Source of the DNA: Chalara sp. BL73
Lineage: Eukaryota > Ascomycota > Leotiomycetes > Helotiales
DNA: 64,000 nt
NCBI GenBank assembly: GCA_918026815.1
Contig: CAKJVC010000037.1
Coordinates: forward strand, 1-64,000
Direction of reading: 5' to 3'
In this document: positions 1-11,391 of the stretch, one piece after another
Layout: every line of letters begins with the position of its first letter
How positions within the stretch are numbered: position 1 is the first letter of the stretch
Position numbers and translations under genes: made by a program
Notes under the pieces: model-generated
What the model saw: the letters and a program-made list of their open reading frames with translations, nothing else
Database searches by the model: none
Told to the model about the DNA's origin: nothing

Positions 1-274
1 ACCGCCCGAGCGAGCGGCCCGAGACAAAACATCCGGGTCGTGGTCTGGGAATTGGGAAGCTGGGCCTGTGTTGCTTATCGGTATAGGGAAGGTCACCGAC
101 GTAGATCCGGGAACGGTGATGAAATGTTTCGAATCATGGGACAGCACAAGGATCAGGCGCTCATTGTGAAGATGAAAAAAGAAAGAGACTGCAGAACGTA
201 TGCCGCAGCAGGCGTGCACTAGAGGGCACCGAGAATCCAGATATGGCTTGGCAATGGGCTTGCTATGTGAAATT
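1..274. other. left flank of the duplicated segment, no gene seen
   Basis: This stretch lies outside the 9.4 kb duplication. It begins with a GC-rich run of CGAG-like units and becomes neutral in composition. The only open frame (40-222, +) has low-complexity, non-protein-like content, and I do not support it as a gene. Nothing else is recognisable. It ends at the exact left breakpoint of copy A at 274/275. Confidence 0.5.
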
Positions 275-1984
275 CAGGATCTACCGACAAAAATATGATT
301 CAACTTAAGCTGAAAACGTCGCTGGCGTCAAATGCTACGTTGCTGCGCTGTACACAAATGATATCGACGGAGTCATCTCCGTGAAATGGCAAGGTGACTA
401 GAATCAACAATCGTATGAGGTGAAGAGAGATGCCAAACCTCAATCCAGAATGAAACATTGCTGCCTAGCAAACTAAATATTTAAGAGGTTCTGGCAGCGC
501 TGTAGATATATGCTGGTGCGACGGAAGAATTGGATATCCATAAATGGCAATTTGAACTTTGTCCGTGTCACTGAAACGACGCGGGTGTTGCTGTTCATGC
601 GCGACTAGTCGATTCAAGGGATGGGAGAATGCTACCGCATGGCACCAACGGATCCGATTTACCAACCACCCCAGGCCTGGGGACAGCCACACACCGGCTG
701 AGCCAAAATTAGTTTATGTTTAATGTCTAACGAGCAATTAATTTGGATACGCAGAATCCAACACCAGCATAAATGGATTAAGGTTGGGTTGCCGCCACAG
801 CCATCGATTTAAATCCATCGCCGCGAATGCGCCCACTGCTGACTGTTGGGATGTTAGCAAGATCTCTGCTCTTATTGCACAACTCGGTTGATGGGCCGTA
901 GACTGGTAACAGTTACACGGTGTTTAGACGCCATAACCGATCGTGAACAGCCATAATTAGGTTTCCGCCCTGATTGGCCCAACCAGCTGGCTTTGGGACG
1001 AATATCGCACGCTGATTGGCTGTTGGTCACGTTATGAGAACTTTATCCGACCCAACACAACGGTACCAGATGGCGCAGTAATTGGAGCAGAGTGGATATA
1101 GTAACCAAGCGCGCTGCAGATGCTCTGCTTCCGCTAGGATAGGTGACCGTTTGCTATAGGATGAGGTCCAAATTGGCTTAGGACAAAAAGACTTAAGGGC
1201 TTGAATGGCTTCGGCAGGCTGTTAAAGTAGATAGAGGATCTGAAGGAGGTAGAGCAAGAACCGATCCATCCGAAGAGAGCCGAAGCAATGTTGTGGCTTG
1301 GAGTGCTCCTGAAGCCACAATTAATCATGCATCATTGGTTCGACTGCCAGGCAAGGATCGTATGCATTCCAAGGGGTGCGAATAGAAACCCATAGTCAAG
1401 GATCTGCGGCCCAGAGTCAATCGGGATAGTTGTGCCTTTTTGTATTTGTTTTCTTGTCGAGATCTTTTAAGACATGCCGACCGATGTCTCTTATACCACT
1501 CTCATGCACCAGTGAACCGTCCCGACCAACTCGCTGAACCTCAACAGCTGAGAAGTTATCGCGGCCGATTTACCAGCATCTAAATTTCAAAAGTGAATCG
1601 CCTTCGTTGAAATGATCATCTTTGTACATGTTCGTGAAGAACAGTACTTAATCGCTCCCGGCATTCTGGTAACTGGTGGAGTAGGAACCTTGCGCACCGC
1701 ACACAGCCTTTTCTAGTTGGTTCGGACCTTTGATCAAATGTGATAGAATGTCCTGATACAGCTCCATCGTTGTTGGTGGCAGAAATAGCCACCGTGCCAT
1801 ATAAACACTCCACACCTACTTCATCTCTCCGGCATATCCATCATCAACCTCTTAGTTTATCCTTCCACATTCGGTCTTTTAACATCATCAGAAAGCATAC
1901 CTCTAAACTGCCTCGTATCATATCTCATCAAGTACACTCTAGGCTGTAGCTCTGATTACAGAGCAAGACTTGCACCCTATTAAC
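275..1984. other. intergenic region upstream of the regulator, copy A
   Basis: No convincing gene is present. The short open frames have no recognisable content and stop after 60-75 codons. Inverted CCAAT boxes (GATTGGC) occur near 972 and 1012. A TATA box lies at 1800-1805, and the transcribed leader probably begins shortly after it. Confidence 0.6.
1800..1805 (+). promoter_or_regulatory. TATA box of the regulator gene, copy A
   Basis: TATAAA is followed by a pyrimidine-rich CTCC/CATC stretch typical of fungal transcription starts. It lies about 210 bases before the first Met of the downstream gene. The same element occurs in copy B at 11207-11212. Confidence 0.5.
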
Positions 1985-2013
1985 ATGCAGCTTGCCTGCG
2001 AAGGAGGTGTCAG

Positions 2014-3161
2014 ATGAGCATAACAATCATGCTGCAAAACTCAGCGAGTCCCGTTAAGGAAGATAGCATCGACAGAGTGGGCAGCAGCATCAAGAAAGAG
2101 GAAGAGGATGATTCTCCTCTTGGTGCTGTTACTGATCAAACCAACAAGATGGACATCTCCACGTTGTTGAATCCCGCTGCCGATGCACAAATAATGATGG
2201 CGTTGACTGCTCCATGGGAGCCAGTCTTAGCTTATCGCTTGCCTCCAATGAGGATGGAGCCTACAGGCCAGGTTGATGAACGGCCTAACAATGCTCGTTC
2301 GTCAAATGCAAGTCACGATCAAATGGATCAGTTCATCGCATGGAAAAATGGTCACCTTAGCTATGATGATATTCATCACAGCTACCGTTACCACTATCAT
2401 TCAAATCGAAGCACCAGAAGACATCGTCACAGGCAAATTCGTTCGGTCTCACCACGCATACTGCCACTCCCCTCATATCATTCACCCCTCCTCCTCGTGA
2501 GCAATGCCGATCCGCAAGCCACGGATGGGGAACACCCTCCTACCGTATTTCTGAGCACAATCCTTGGTACCGGGCCCGAGTGGACGAGTACAATTCTCGT
2601 GCCGATTTCGATCCCCCAGAGCAGCCGCACAAACGCTCCAAAGGGATGGCTCACTCAAACAAAGCATATACCCGGGAGCAGGTAGACTTCATTCGGTATT
2701 TCAAAGAAGATTGTCACGTTTCATTTGGCAATCTAGGCCCAATATTCATGAAAAGTTCCCCCGACACCTTGCGTGACTCTGATCAGTGTTTCTCGTCGCG
2801 CTACTACCGAGCCAACATTGTGCCCCGTCGAGATGAAGATGGCCGGCCGGTGTTCGATGACAAGGGAAAAGTGGCCTGGGATATGGTCAAAGTCCGCTCG
2901 CGGTCAACTCCTGAAGGGAAGGAGCTATCGATCCCTTACACGTTGGTGGACATGTATCCCTGGAGGGCAGTAAAGTATGATTGGGTGTCGGAAGAGCACA
3001 AGAAAGTTGCTCGCCTCATCTTGCAAGGAATAGATCCAACAGATCCATCAGGCAGTGAGTTCTTCGTGAGCAGGACTGGTTGTTCTATGCTAACTAGTAT
3101 CATAGAGAAAGAAGCATGGCGGCGACTCATTCGCGAGTGTGAGGATATGCACTTGCTGTGA
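2014..3161 (+). CDS. Myb/SANT-like putative regulator, copy A (altered N-terminus)
   Basis: This is the left copy of the gene described at 11392. The upstream Met used in copy B (equivalent position 1984) runs into a stop here, because GGGGTGTCGAAG reads GGAGGTGTCAG. The frame is therefore open only from the second Met at 2014. At about 2742-2762 two compensating indels change the helix MFMKKFPD of copy B to IFMKSSPD, replacing a conserved aromatic residue. The frame change at about 2160-2440 and the 51-nt intron at 3055-3105 (GTGAGT donor, TGCTAAC branch, ATAG acceptor) are as in copy B. I regard the differences as probable sequence errors rather than divergence of a second functional gene. 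Confidence 0.55.
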
Positions 3162-3570
3162 AGGTGTTAAGCTAGTTTCGATGCTTGCCTGGCAGATCCG
3201 CGATGGCTGTGATGCTGGGAGAGGCGGTCACGCATAGGACACTGCGTTGATGACACTGAGGAATGAATGATACCCAAGTACATGTTTTGGCTTGGCAGCT
3301 TGAGCATTTTCTAGCATGGTTGCTTGATACTGGTCTGTTATTGTAATGGCAAAGAAATAGGATTGTGCAGATTTATTTTTCTGTCTCACGTATAGATCAC
3401 GTTGAAGTAATCTAGATTCATTAAATGTCAACCACACAATATTCAACATACATGTTCTATACTACCTCAAGTTAAACTATGAAGTGGTAGAAGGACTAAC
3501 CTAGTTCTCCATAACCTCACTTCAACAATTAGTTGGGAGCTGTGCCAGAAGCATTCTAGAACGCGTTATC
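3162..3570. other. convergent 3' spacer, copy A
   Basis: The 409 bases lie between the stop codons of the regulator (+) and the Iwr1-like gene (-) and probably hold both 3' untranslated regions. No other gene is seen. The equivalent in copy B is 12570-12979. Confidence 0.6.
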
Positions 3571-4979
3571 CTATTCATCATCAGAGCCTTTCTCATCATC
3601 GACGATACTCTTTCTCCAACGCTTCGCCCATGGGTATCGCAGGTCATCACCACCACTATCACTGTAGGCTGCGTCATCATCCTCCCCGTCTAGATCTTTC
3701 CGATAAAAATAGTGTGCATTACGATCAAATTCGTCATCAGAGTCCACTTCATCGTCGGGGTAATCAGCAGAGTAGTGATTTTCGGCTAAAGCATGTTAGT
3801 CGATAACACTCAAAAAATCAAGCTAAACCAGCTAACCATTTTCATCTTCTTCAATATCTTCCTCCTCTTCATCTTCCTCCGCTTGTTCGTTATAGAACTC
3901 ATCGATATCGGGTTGTGAGTCGAGAACCAACAGGCCATAGTTAGCCTCAACATCAGTTACCAATTCATTAGCAGGCATGCGGATATACGTGTCGATAACG
4001 TATTCAGAATCATCATCCATGTCGACATCCATGATTTGATTGTCATCATGGGTGGTTAGAGATACGATGGCTGGGCTTTCTCTGGGTGTCTCTCGTGGTA
4101 TCTGAGCGCTGGCTTCTTTGGTTTGAATCTGGAGGCTTTAGCTTGAGCAGCTTCCGATTGAGCTAGACTACGCCCGATTTCTTGCAAGGTGAACGCTTGC
4201 ATCTCTTCCGCAAGCTTCTCGGAGTTGATGTCCCACGGCGTTAGTGCGCCGGAAGGCAAGCGGACATTCCTACTGGGCAAGGAGGAGAACTGAGGGGTCT
4301 GCTTGGTCACTGGCTTGAGCCCTGTTCTGGCAGCTTGGCCGGGCTTCTTCAGTGGACGCGGTGGCTCATCCGCGTGCACTACTGGCCGCGCAAGACCATC
4401 AAAGGGCGGAGTTGAGGAATCCGAAGACTTGGGACATTTGATGGTCCGTCGCTCACTAAAGACTAGGAGTCGCTTTGGAGCATTTCCATTGTTTGCAGAG
4501 CCTGATTGATGTATGTTTGCGGCGCTCCGTGAGATGTGAAAACGTCTCAGCTCCGTTCTAGAATCTACGGTATGCAGGTTGTTTGTTGGTGTTTCCTGCG
4601 AAGCGAAACCCATTGGCCGTTGAGAGACACCATTATGATCTTCATCACTTGAGCCCCCTGTTTTTCTGGAGTGGATGGTTTCTGGCTGTGACGCGATTGA
4701 AGGGGCACTTCCAACTCGAGACAGCTGCTTGATGCGTCGAACTGCGGTGGGAAGTGTGGTCTGTTGGGAGTCATGGGTTGCAAGCTGTCTGGAAAAGACG
4801 AAGTCAGTCGCTCGTCTCTGCCGCTTGCCGGTTGATTCCTGAACACCTAGGACATATCAATCAGCTGAATTGCGTCAAGGCATTCATGTTGCCGAGTGGT
4901 TGGAAGAGTTACGAAGAAATTCGACTGGTTCGTCGGTCCTCTTCCGCTTGATGTGCACGGTGACAGGAGGGACCGACAT
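3571..4979 (-). pseudogene. Iwr1-like gene, copy A, frameshifted
   Basis: The exon layout equals copy B: exon 1 at 4979-4913, exon 2 at 4846-3837, exon 3 at 3785-3571. Exon 2 is one base shorter than in B. Around 4062-4072 the sequence AGATACGATGG replaces AGATTCTGATGG, so translation ends a few codons later (...QPSYL, stop), before the conserved acidic Iwr1 segment. The downstream Iwr1 motif is still open in its own frame at 3837-4032. A single local defect and an otherwise identical sequence point to a sequencing error in this copy; a genuine recent pseudogene is the alternative. Confidence 0.8.
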
Positions 4980-6772
4980 AATGTATTGTCGAACTGGCAA
5001 GAATGTTCAGTGCTGTGAGATGTATGGTGGGCAGTTCTGCAATCCCCGGCGCAGGCAGAATGATTACCGTAGGAGAGTGGAGGGAGATATTGGGGTGGAA
5101 AATTGAAGTAGAAGAGGAGGGCAGGGGAGCTACTACTAGTAGTAGTAGTAGTGCTATTGCTACTTGATAGCAGCAGGGTGAACCTACACGTCCGGAACTA
5201 AAAATTATATTTATGCCTGAGAAATCAGGTGTCCAAATTTAGTATGATGCGATGCTGACTAAGCGATCCGATAACGATAAGGGAGGTTATCTCTCGCAAA
5301 TTGTTTGGTTGGCTTCGTCCAGTAATAAGGATACTTTTTGTATATACATTATTGTCTAGATATATATCGTATCGTTGTTGACCATTGCCTGTGCTCGACA
5401 TATTTCATCCAGACGTCACCACATCATCGATATTCCGCTGGCTCAGCTGGAGCTCTTCTCCGGATGATATTGATGGTGAGCAGTTCGTGTGGCTTGGGCT
5501 ACCGGATCTTCCCTCGTAGTAAAGAAGTCAAAGTGTGGCTAGTGGCTAAAGGTGGACACGATCCTACATGCTGATTGGTGATAGAGCTCAGGCTGGCTTT
5601 CTTCCCCGCGGCGGGAACACGGGGATGCTTAATGGGCCTTTGCAACATAACGCCATATAACATTTAATCCCTGATGACATATGACGATGAGGGGAAAAAC
5701 TGGTTGCATTGCGTAAAGATTAAACACCACACACACACGCACACTCTCACATACCACCTGCAAGGCAAAAACCTAGGCTGTTGCACGTGCTTGCTTCCCC
5801 TGCTGAGATAATAATCCTTTCCCTGAAACCTCTTTTCGTTACTCAATGCTCTCTTGCTGGGGAATCGTTATACAGCTATCGTCCTCCTTATCGTCATCGT
5901 CATCTTCATCCCTCAACCTCATCTTTCGTTCTCCTCTCCATCAACTACAACCCCACCCGCGGGGTTTCCTGTACCTGTACCTCGCTCTTTGTGTGTGTGT
6001 CTGTCTCTGATGAACCGTCGTCATCCATGCGCTATCTGATTCGACAATTGAATTCCGATCCTCCATCCCGAAGCCCAAGCCCAGAAACCCAAGCCCCAAC
6101 CACCATTTACTTAGACTTACGCTACAGCATAATACTCATCACAGCTTTTGATCCAGGCCGGCCTTGTTTCTGCACCCCAAGGATTACAGCCTCGTCAGCC
6201 GTGCCGCTTCTGAAGCAACCGTAAACCCAAATACCTGTGCCGGCTCTCGCGCTTGATTCCATTCGTTTGGTTTGGTTTCACCTTGCCAGGATAGAGCATA
6301 TACGATCTTCCTTCATTGTTACTCGCCCGATGAACTTGTCACCCAGCTGCCTCGAGCTTCAATTTCAATCCCAATTCGAAGAACTCGGTCCCCCTTCACT
6401 GCGATTGAAAGCGGTCGTCTGGTCAGCCCTGAGGTAAGTCGGGGACGAACAAAGGTATACTGAGAAGCGACAGTGATATCTCCCGATTTCAGATCTTACA
6501 ACTGAGCTTACTTCAAGACCATCTCCCTTGCTTGCCAGCGCTTTTGTCTGAATCGCCTACCACTTCGCTTCTTCCTGCTCATCTACATCCAGTCAACTAA
6601 CCGCAGAATAGTGATTCGCGGGTTGCGCTTCCACTTCGGCAACGACCGTTCTTTAGCAATCCATTCCTCGAACAACACCAAACACTACTTATCGTGCATT
6701 TCCTCCAAAGTTCGAGCCAGCCTTGGTTAAACGGAGCTGGTCAAGGATAAGAACCACCCACCAGCCATCACC
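4980..6772. other. divergent promoter region between Iwr1-like and CBM48-like genes, copy A
   Basis: About 1.8 kb lie between two start codons on opposite strands. The region contains a TAG-trinucleotide microsatellite (5131-5152), a CA-rich stretch near 5730-5750, a pyrimidine-rich leader, and a probable 5'UTR intron of the CBM48-like gene (GTAAGT near 6433). No additional coding gene is supported. Confidence 0.6.
5131..5152. repeat. TAC/TAG trinucleotide microsatellite, copy A
   Basis: TACTACTAG runs into repeated TAG units, which makes a short self-complementary microsatellite about 150 bases upstream of the Iwr1-like start codon. The same element lies at 14542-14563 in copy B, without length change. 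Confidence 0.8.
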
Positions 6773-9131
6773 ATGCCTCCTCCATCCAAGATCACGATCC
6801 GTTACGTAAAGCCCGGCACTCAACCCCCATCTACCTAGCAGGTTCCTTCTCCAACCCGCCATGGATTCCCCTTCCCATGGAATACACGACAGATGACCAT
6901 AACGAGCACGTTTTTCATAAAGAAGTCAGTGTAGAGGAAGGCCAAGACTACCAATATATGAGTTCCGTAGTGGGTGAAGGCGATTGGTGGCTGCTAGATG
7001 AGGAGTCTCCAACGGGTAGGCATACAACTGTCTCTCTATCTCAATGATGTTGGGTTCATCTTTGCTGGTGGCTGAAACTCTACGTCGTGTGCACAGTGCT
7101 AATAGTCTATATCTCTGCAGTTACCGACGATATTGGAAATCGAAATAATCTCCTTAGTGCTCCAATCCATAACAAAGAGAACACCAAGCCCGAGACTATT
7201 CCACACCCTGCTGCGGCCAGTATATCTCAGTTTCAAGCTTCGCATGTCGTGGACAAGGAGGAATCAAACGATCCGCATGTCGGGCCACTTTCTGAAAGCG
7301 CCACAACTCCAACACCCGCACGCAAGCACAATACAACAGAATTAGTGGAAACCTCTGTAACAAAGGAAAAGGGAGGGGATCAGATATCTCCTCCAATTTT
7401 AGTAGTCGAGAAGGTGGATGCCGCCCCCGTCCATGGTGATGATTTTGGTCCGGATGCGACCGCCGGCCAAAAGCGAGCTCATGATATGAGAGCAGAGGAT
7501 GCAGAACCAGATTATGTCGTTGTCAAACCTGACGATGGCCTCCCGGGTGTTTCCAAAGAAATTAATGGACTATCAGAGGCAGCTCAGGCTTTCGACCGGG
7601 ATGCACTTAAATCGGAGAATCTAGAGACAAAGGCTGAAGGAGGCCCTTCTAGAAATTCATCCTCAACTCCAATTACAGAAGTAGCCGAGACTGCGGCAGA
7701 AGTCGCCGAATCAGCTGCCAATCTTGACCGAGACCGCGATGTCGCCACCCCAGAGATCACCGATGAAGAAGCTGGACGGATAGGTTTCCGACGAATGTCA
7801 TCAACTCCAATACCGGAAGTGGCGAATACCGCAGCGGAAGTTGCTGATGTTGCAGCTAAACTCGACAAAGATGGGGTCAGTTTTGTATCTTCATATCCTC
7901 TCAGCAACGCCTGGCTAACTTTGTATTTAGTTCAAGGTGGAAGTGCCTCCCAGTTTTGATGACTATGAGGAAACTCCATCTGGCAAGGCTACGCCCCGGG
8001 AGGAGCGAGTGCCTCTTTTCTCCCACGAGTGCATGAGCCCGCCTGACGAGGATGATGTAACGCCGCTTCCACCTCAAGTTCATGATTACACGAAAGCTCC
8101 CCAATCCCCGTACGAAGAAGCAGTTTACGACCCAAACGATCCTAATATTGAGGAGTTCCCTACGGATCGTAAGTCCATAATGGAGCAGCTGAGAAAGACG
8201 TCGAGAAGTTTAAAGGAAGACGAGGTCCATGTTGAATTAGAAGCACCATCTCCAGTCATAGGTCCAAACCACCGGCATGAAAATCACAATTTACCAGTTC
8301 CATCTCCTCATATTCTGGCTGCAACAGACGAGCATTCCCCATCTCTCGGCTCTATCCAGGAGGAGGGTCAAGATTATAGAGATGAGCCTCTTGCATCTCT
8401 ACCAAACGCAATACTTCAAGCCAAGCCCAACTTTGAAGGATCTAGCAAAGGCGACCAAGAGCAAAATCCAAATACCGATCCGTCTCTCTCGGAAGAGGAA
8501 GAGGCGGCGCAACAGAGTGCTGCACTAGAATCCCTCCAACGAAGACACCTAAGCAGGATAACCATATTACACCTGGGCCCGTTTTGCTACCCGATACACC
8601 GTTCAGTCAAGATGATAACAAAAGGTTGGGCGAGGGCGACGAATCACAGCACAAGATTGAGACACACCAGAATAGCCCCGATATTGTCGTCTCACCGGCT
8701 ACATCGGACCCGAATCCCGTTCTTGAAGCCATTGGAAATCCCAGCAAGCCTGTCGGCAGTGCGGAGGCAAGTGCTATTGAGGTACAGAACGATCGAGGGA
8801 ATTTGAAACAGCGGAAAGACGTACCAAAGCCTACAGAACGACCACCCACTCCATTATCAACCCGATCACACAACATAAAGTCGGACAACTTCTTGAAGAA
8901 CTTCTTCAAAATTGTATTTGTTGAGTGGATTGGAGGGTTTATCCACACAGCACTATGTGGGGGAGGGCGTCACACGTAAGGAACTTTCGCATTGTTTCAG
9001 GCCCTGGGTCGTTTTCCGTCAGAAATGATGTCTCACCCCCTCATATCATGCTGATAGCGTCATTGTATAGCCTACTTGCCCTCGTAGCACTTGTTCTCAT
9101 CATTGCACCTGCTCTATACCTTCGTGTATGA
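6773..9131 (+). pseudogene. CBM48-like membrane-anchored protein gene, copy A, multiply frameshifted
   Basis: This is the same gene as at 16188 in copy B. Several indels break the frame. A five-C run at about 6825 (six in B) brings a TAG stop after about 20 codons. Two insertions lie at about 6953-6970. A three-C run at about 8532 (four in B) and a cluster at about 8943-8956 alter the 3' part. Splice sites and the terminal exon encoding the hydrophobic tail (stop at 9129-9131) are still present. The density of small indels in one gene, against perfect identity elsewhere, is the pattern of low-quality consensus sequence. Confidence 0.8.
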
Positions 9132-9558
9132 CTTAATGTCATAAAATGCAGTACACCATTCCGCCTAAAAAACCAAGCCAGCCACTTACATTACCACATG
9201 CGTAGGTAGTGCCCGACAGTCTTCGCACTTATACCCTTTCCTCTACAGTATTGCCTGAGCTTGTGGGAGGAGTTGGGAGGCCCACTTGTGACTCTGTATA
9301 TTAGAAGCTTTTGCGTCACGCAAAATGAAATAATGAGTTATGATGCTCTTTAGGTCTTGGAATTTCATTTATTTTAAATCTTCTTATGATTTGAACGAGA
9401 TGTCAAATTTCTGAGAACACCTTTGTATTATGCCTTTGCAAAGATTAAAGATTCATGCTAAACACTCATAGACAGTGGTCGCTTCATTAGATATGGCTCT
9501 CATTCAGCCATCATCACAACCAGTCCCCCCTCTCCAAGCCATCCGCTCCAAGGCGCTT
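9132..9558. other. convergent 3' spacer, copy A
   Basis: This AT-rich spacer lies between the CBM48-like gene (+) and the remnant of the small secreted protein gene (-). It probably contains the two 3' untranslated regions. No gene is seen. It corresponds to 18545-18973 in copy B. Confidence 0.6.
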
Positions 9559-9672
9559 CTAATTCGCCAAACAATAAGGGATATTGCCAATGAGACCACA
9601 ATGGGTGCTAGCCGGACAATCCCCGATCTTCAAGAGCCCCAGGGTGCCATCAGCCTTGTAGCCGCATTGTTC
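9559..9672 (-). pseudogene. isolated last exon of the small secreted cysteine-rich protein, copy A
   Basis: The 38 codons including stop are identical to exon 2 of the gene at 18974-19359. They encode the last 37 residues with four of its six cysteines (QCGYKADG..., GDCPAS, HCGL, YCLAN). The duplication junction at 9682/9683 lies just upstream of the acceptor site, so the signal peptide exon and almost all of the intron are missing. This copy cannot make the secreted protein. Confidence 0.85.
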
Positions 9673-9682
9673 CTGTTCCGCA

Positions 9683-11391
9683 CAGGATCTACCGACAAAA
9701 ATATGATTCAACTTAAGCTGAAAACGTCGCTGGCGTCAAATGCTACGTTGCTGCGCTGTACACAAATGATATCGACGGAGTCATCTCCGTGAAATGGCAA
9801 GGTGACTAGAATCAACAATCGTATGAGGTGAAGAGAGATGCCAAACCTCAATCCAGAATGAAACATTGCTGCCTAGCAAACTAAATATTTAAGAGGTTCT
9901 GGCAGCGCTGTAGATATATGCTGGTGCGACGGAAGAATTGGATATCCATAAATGGCAATTTGAACTTTGTCCGTGTCACTGAAACGACGCGGGTGTTGCT
10001 GTTCATGCGCGACTAGTCGATTCAAGGGATGGGAGAATGCTACCGCATGGCACCAACGGATCCGATTTACCAACCACCCCAGGCCTGGGGACAGCCACAC
10101 ACCGGCTGAGCCAAAATTAGTTTATGTTTAATGTCTAACGAGCAATTAATTTGGATACGCAGAATCCAACACCAGCATAAATGGATTAAGGTTGGGTTGC
10201 CGCCACAGCCATCGATTTAAATCCATCGCCGCGAATGCGCCCACTGCTGACTGTTGGGATGTTAGCAAGATCTCTGCTCTTATTGCACAACTCGGTTGAT
10301 GGGCCGTAGACTGGTAACAGTTACACGGTGTTTAGACGCCATAACCGATCGTGAACAGCCATAATTAGGTTTCCGCCCTGATTGGCCCAACCAGCTGGCT
10401 TTGGGACGAATATCGCACGCTGATTGGCTGTTGGTCACGTTATGAGAACTTTATCCGACCCAACACAACGGTACCAGATGGCGCAGTAATTGAGCAGAGT
10501 GGATATAGTAACCAAGCGCGCTGCAGATGCTCTGCTTCCGCTAGGATAGGTGACCGTTTGCTATAGGATGAGGTCCAAATTGGCTTAGGACAAAAAGACT
10601 TAAGGGCTTGAATGGCTTCGGCAGGCTGTTAAAGTAGATAGAGGATCTGAAGGAGGTAGAGCAAGAACCGATCCATCCGAAGAGAGCCGAAGCAATGTTG
10701 TGGCTTGGAGTGCTCCTGAAGCCACAATTAATCATGCATCATTGGTTCGACTGCCAGGCAAGGATCGTATGCATTCCAAGGGGTGCGAATAGAAACCCAT
10801 AGTCAAGGATCTGCGGCCCAGAGTCAATCGGGATAGTTGTGCCTTTTTGTATTTGTTTTCTTGTCGAGATCTTTTAAGACATGCCGACCGATGTCTCTTA
10901 TACCACTCTCATGCACCAGTGAACCGTCCCGACCAACTCGCTGAACCTCAACAGCTGAGAAGTTATCGCGGCCGATTTACCAGCATCTAAATTTCAAAAG
11001 TGAATCGCCTTCGTTGAAATGATCATCTTTGTACATGTTCGTGAAGAACAGTACTTAATCGCTCCCGGCATTCTGGTAACTGGTGGAGTAGGAACCTTGC
11101 GCACCGCACACAGCCTTTTCTAGTTGGTTCGGACCTTTGATCAAATGTGATAGAATGTCCTGATACAGCTCCATCGTTGTTGGTGGCAGAAATAGCCACC
11201 GTGCCATATAAACACTCCACACCTACTTCATCTCTCCGGCATATCCATCATCAACCTCTTAGTTTATCCTTCCACATTCGGTCTTTTAACATCATCAGAA
11301 AGCATACCTCTAAACTGCCTCGTATCATATCTCATCAAGTACACTCTAGGCTGTAGCTCTGATTACAGAGCAAGACTTGCACCCTATTAAC
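9683..11391. other. intergenic region upstream of the regulator, copy B
   Basis: This matches 275-1984 apart from a one-base indel near 10492. It has two inverted CCAAT boxes (near 10380 and 10420) and a TATA box at 11207-11212. I see no gene. Confidence 0.6.
11207..11212 (+). promoter_or_regulatory. TATA box of the regulator gene, copy B
   Basis: TATAAA is followed by CTCC/CATC-rich leader sequence, about 180 bases upstream of the ATG at 11392. This is a typical fungal core promoter arrangement. Confidence 0.5.

Larger units (their letters stand above)
275..9682. repeat. direct repeat copy A (left, degraded copy) of a ~9.4 kb unit
   Basis: The sequence from 275 matches that from 9683 base for base over kilobases; the offset is 9408 at the left end and drifts to about 9415 by the right end because of small indels. 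Indels or clusters relative to copy B lie near 1084, 2000, 2745, 3545, 4065, 5085, 5805, 6392, 6630, 6825, 6955, 8532, 8945, 9036, 9240 and 9522. Most are one or two bases in C, G or A runs, with C runs usually shorter in A. The copy contains a regulator, an Iwr1-like gene, a CBM48-like gene and the last exon of a small secreted protein. Both breakpoints look blunt, with no microhomology. There is no C-to-T (RIP-like) divergence between the copies. Confidence 0.97.

Noticed and set aside
2014..9131. Copy A genes as true paralogues of the copy B genes
   Set aside because: Apart from short indels the copies are identical, including introns and spacers; no substitutions typical of divergence are seen. 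I treat them as one locus.
9475..9792. Plus-strand open stretch of 105 codons spanning the duplication junction
   Set aside because: It is antisense to the last exon of the small secreted protein and continues across 9682/9683 by chance; copy B reads differently after the junction.
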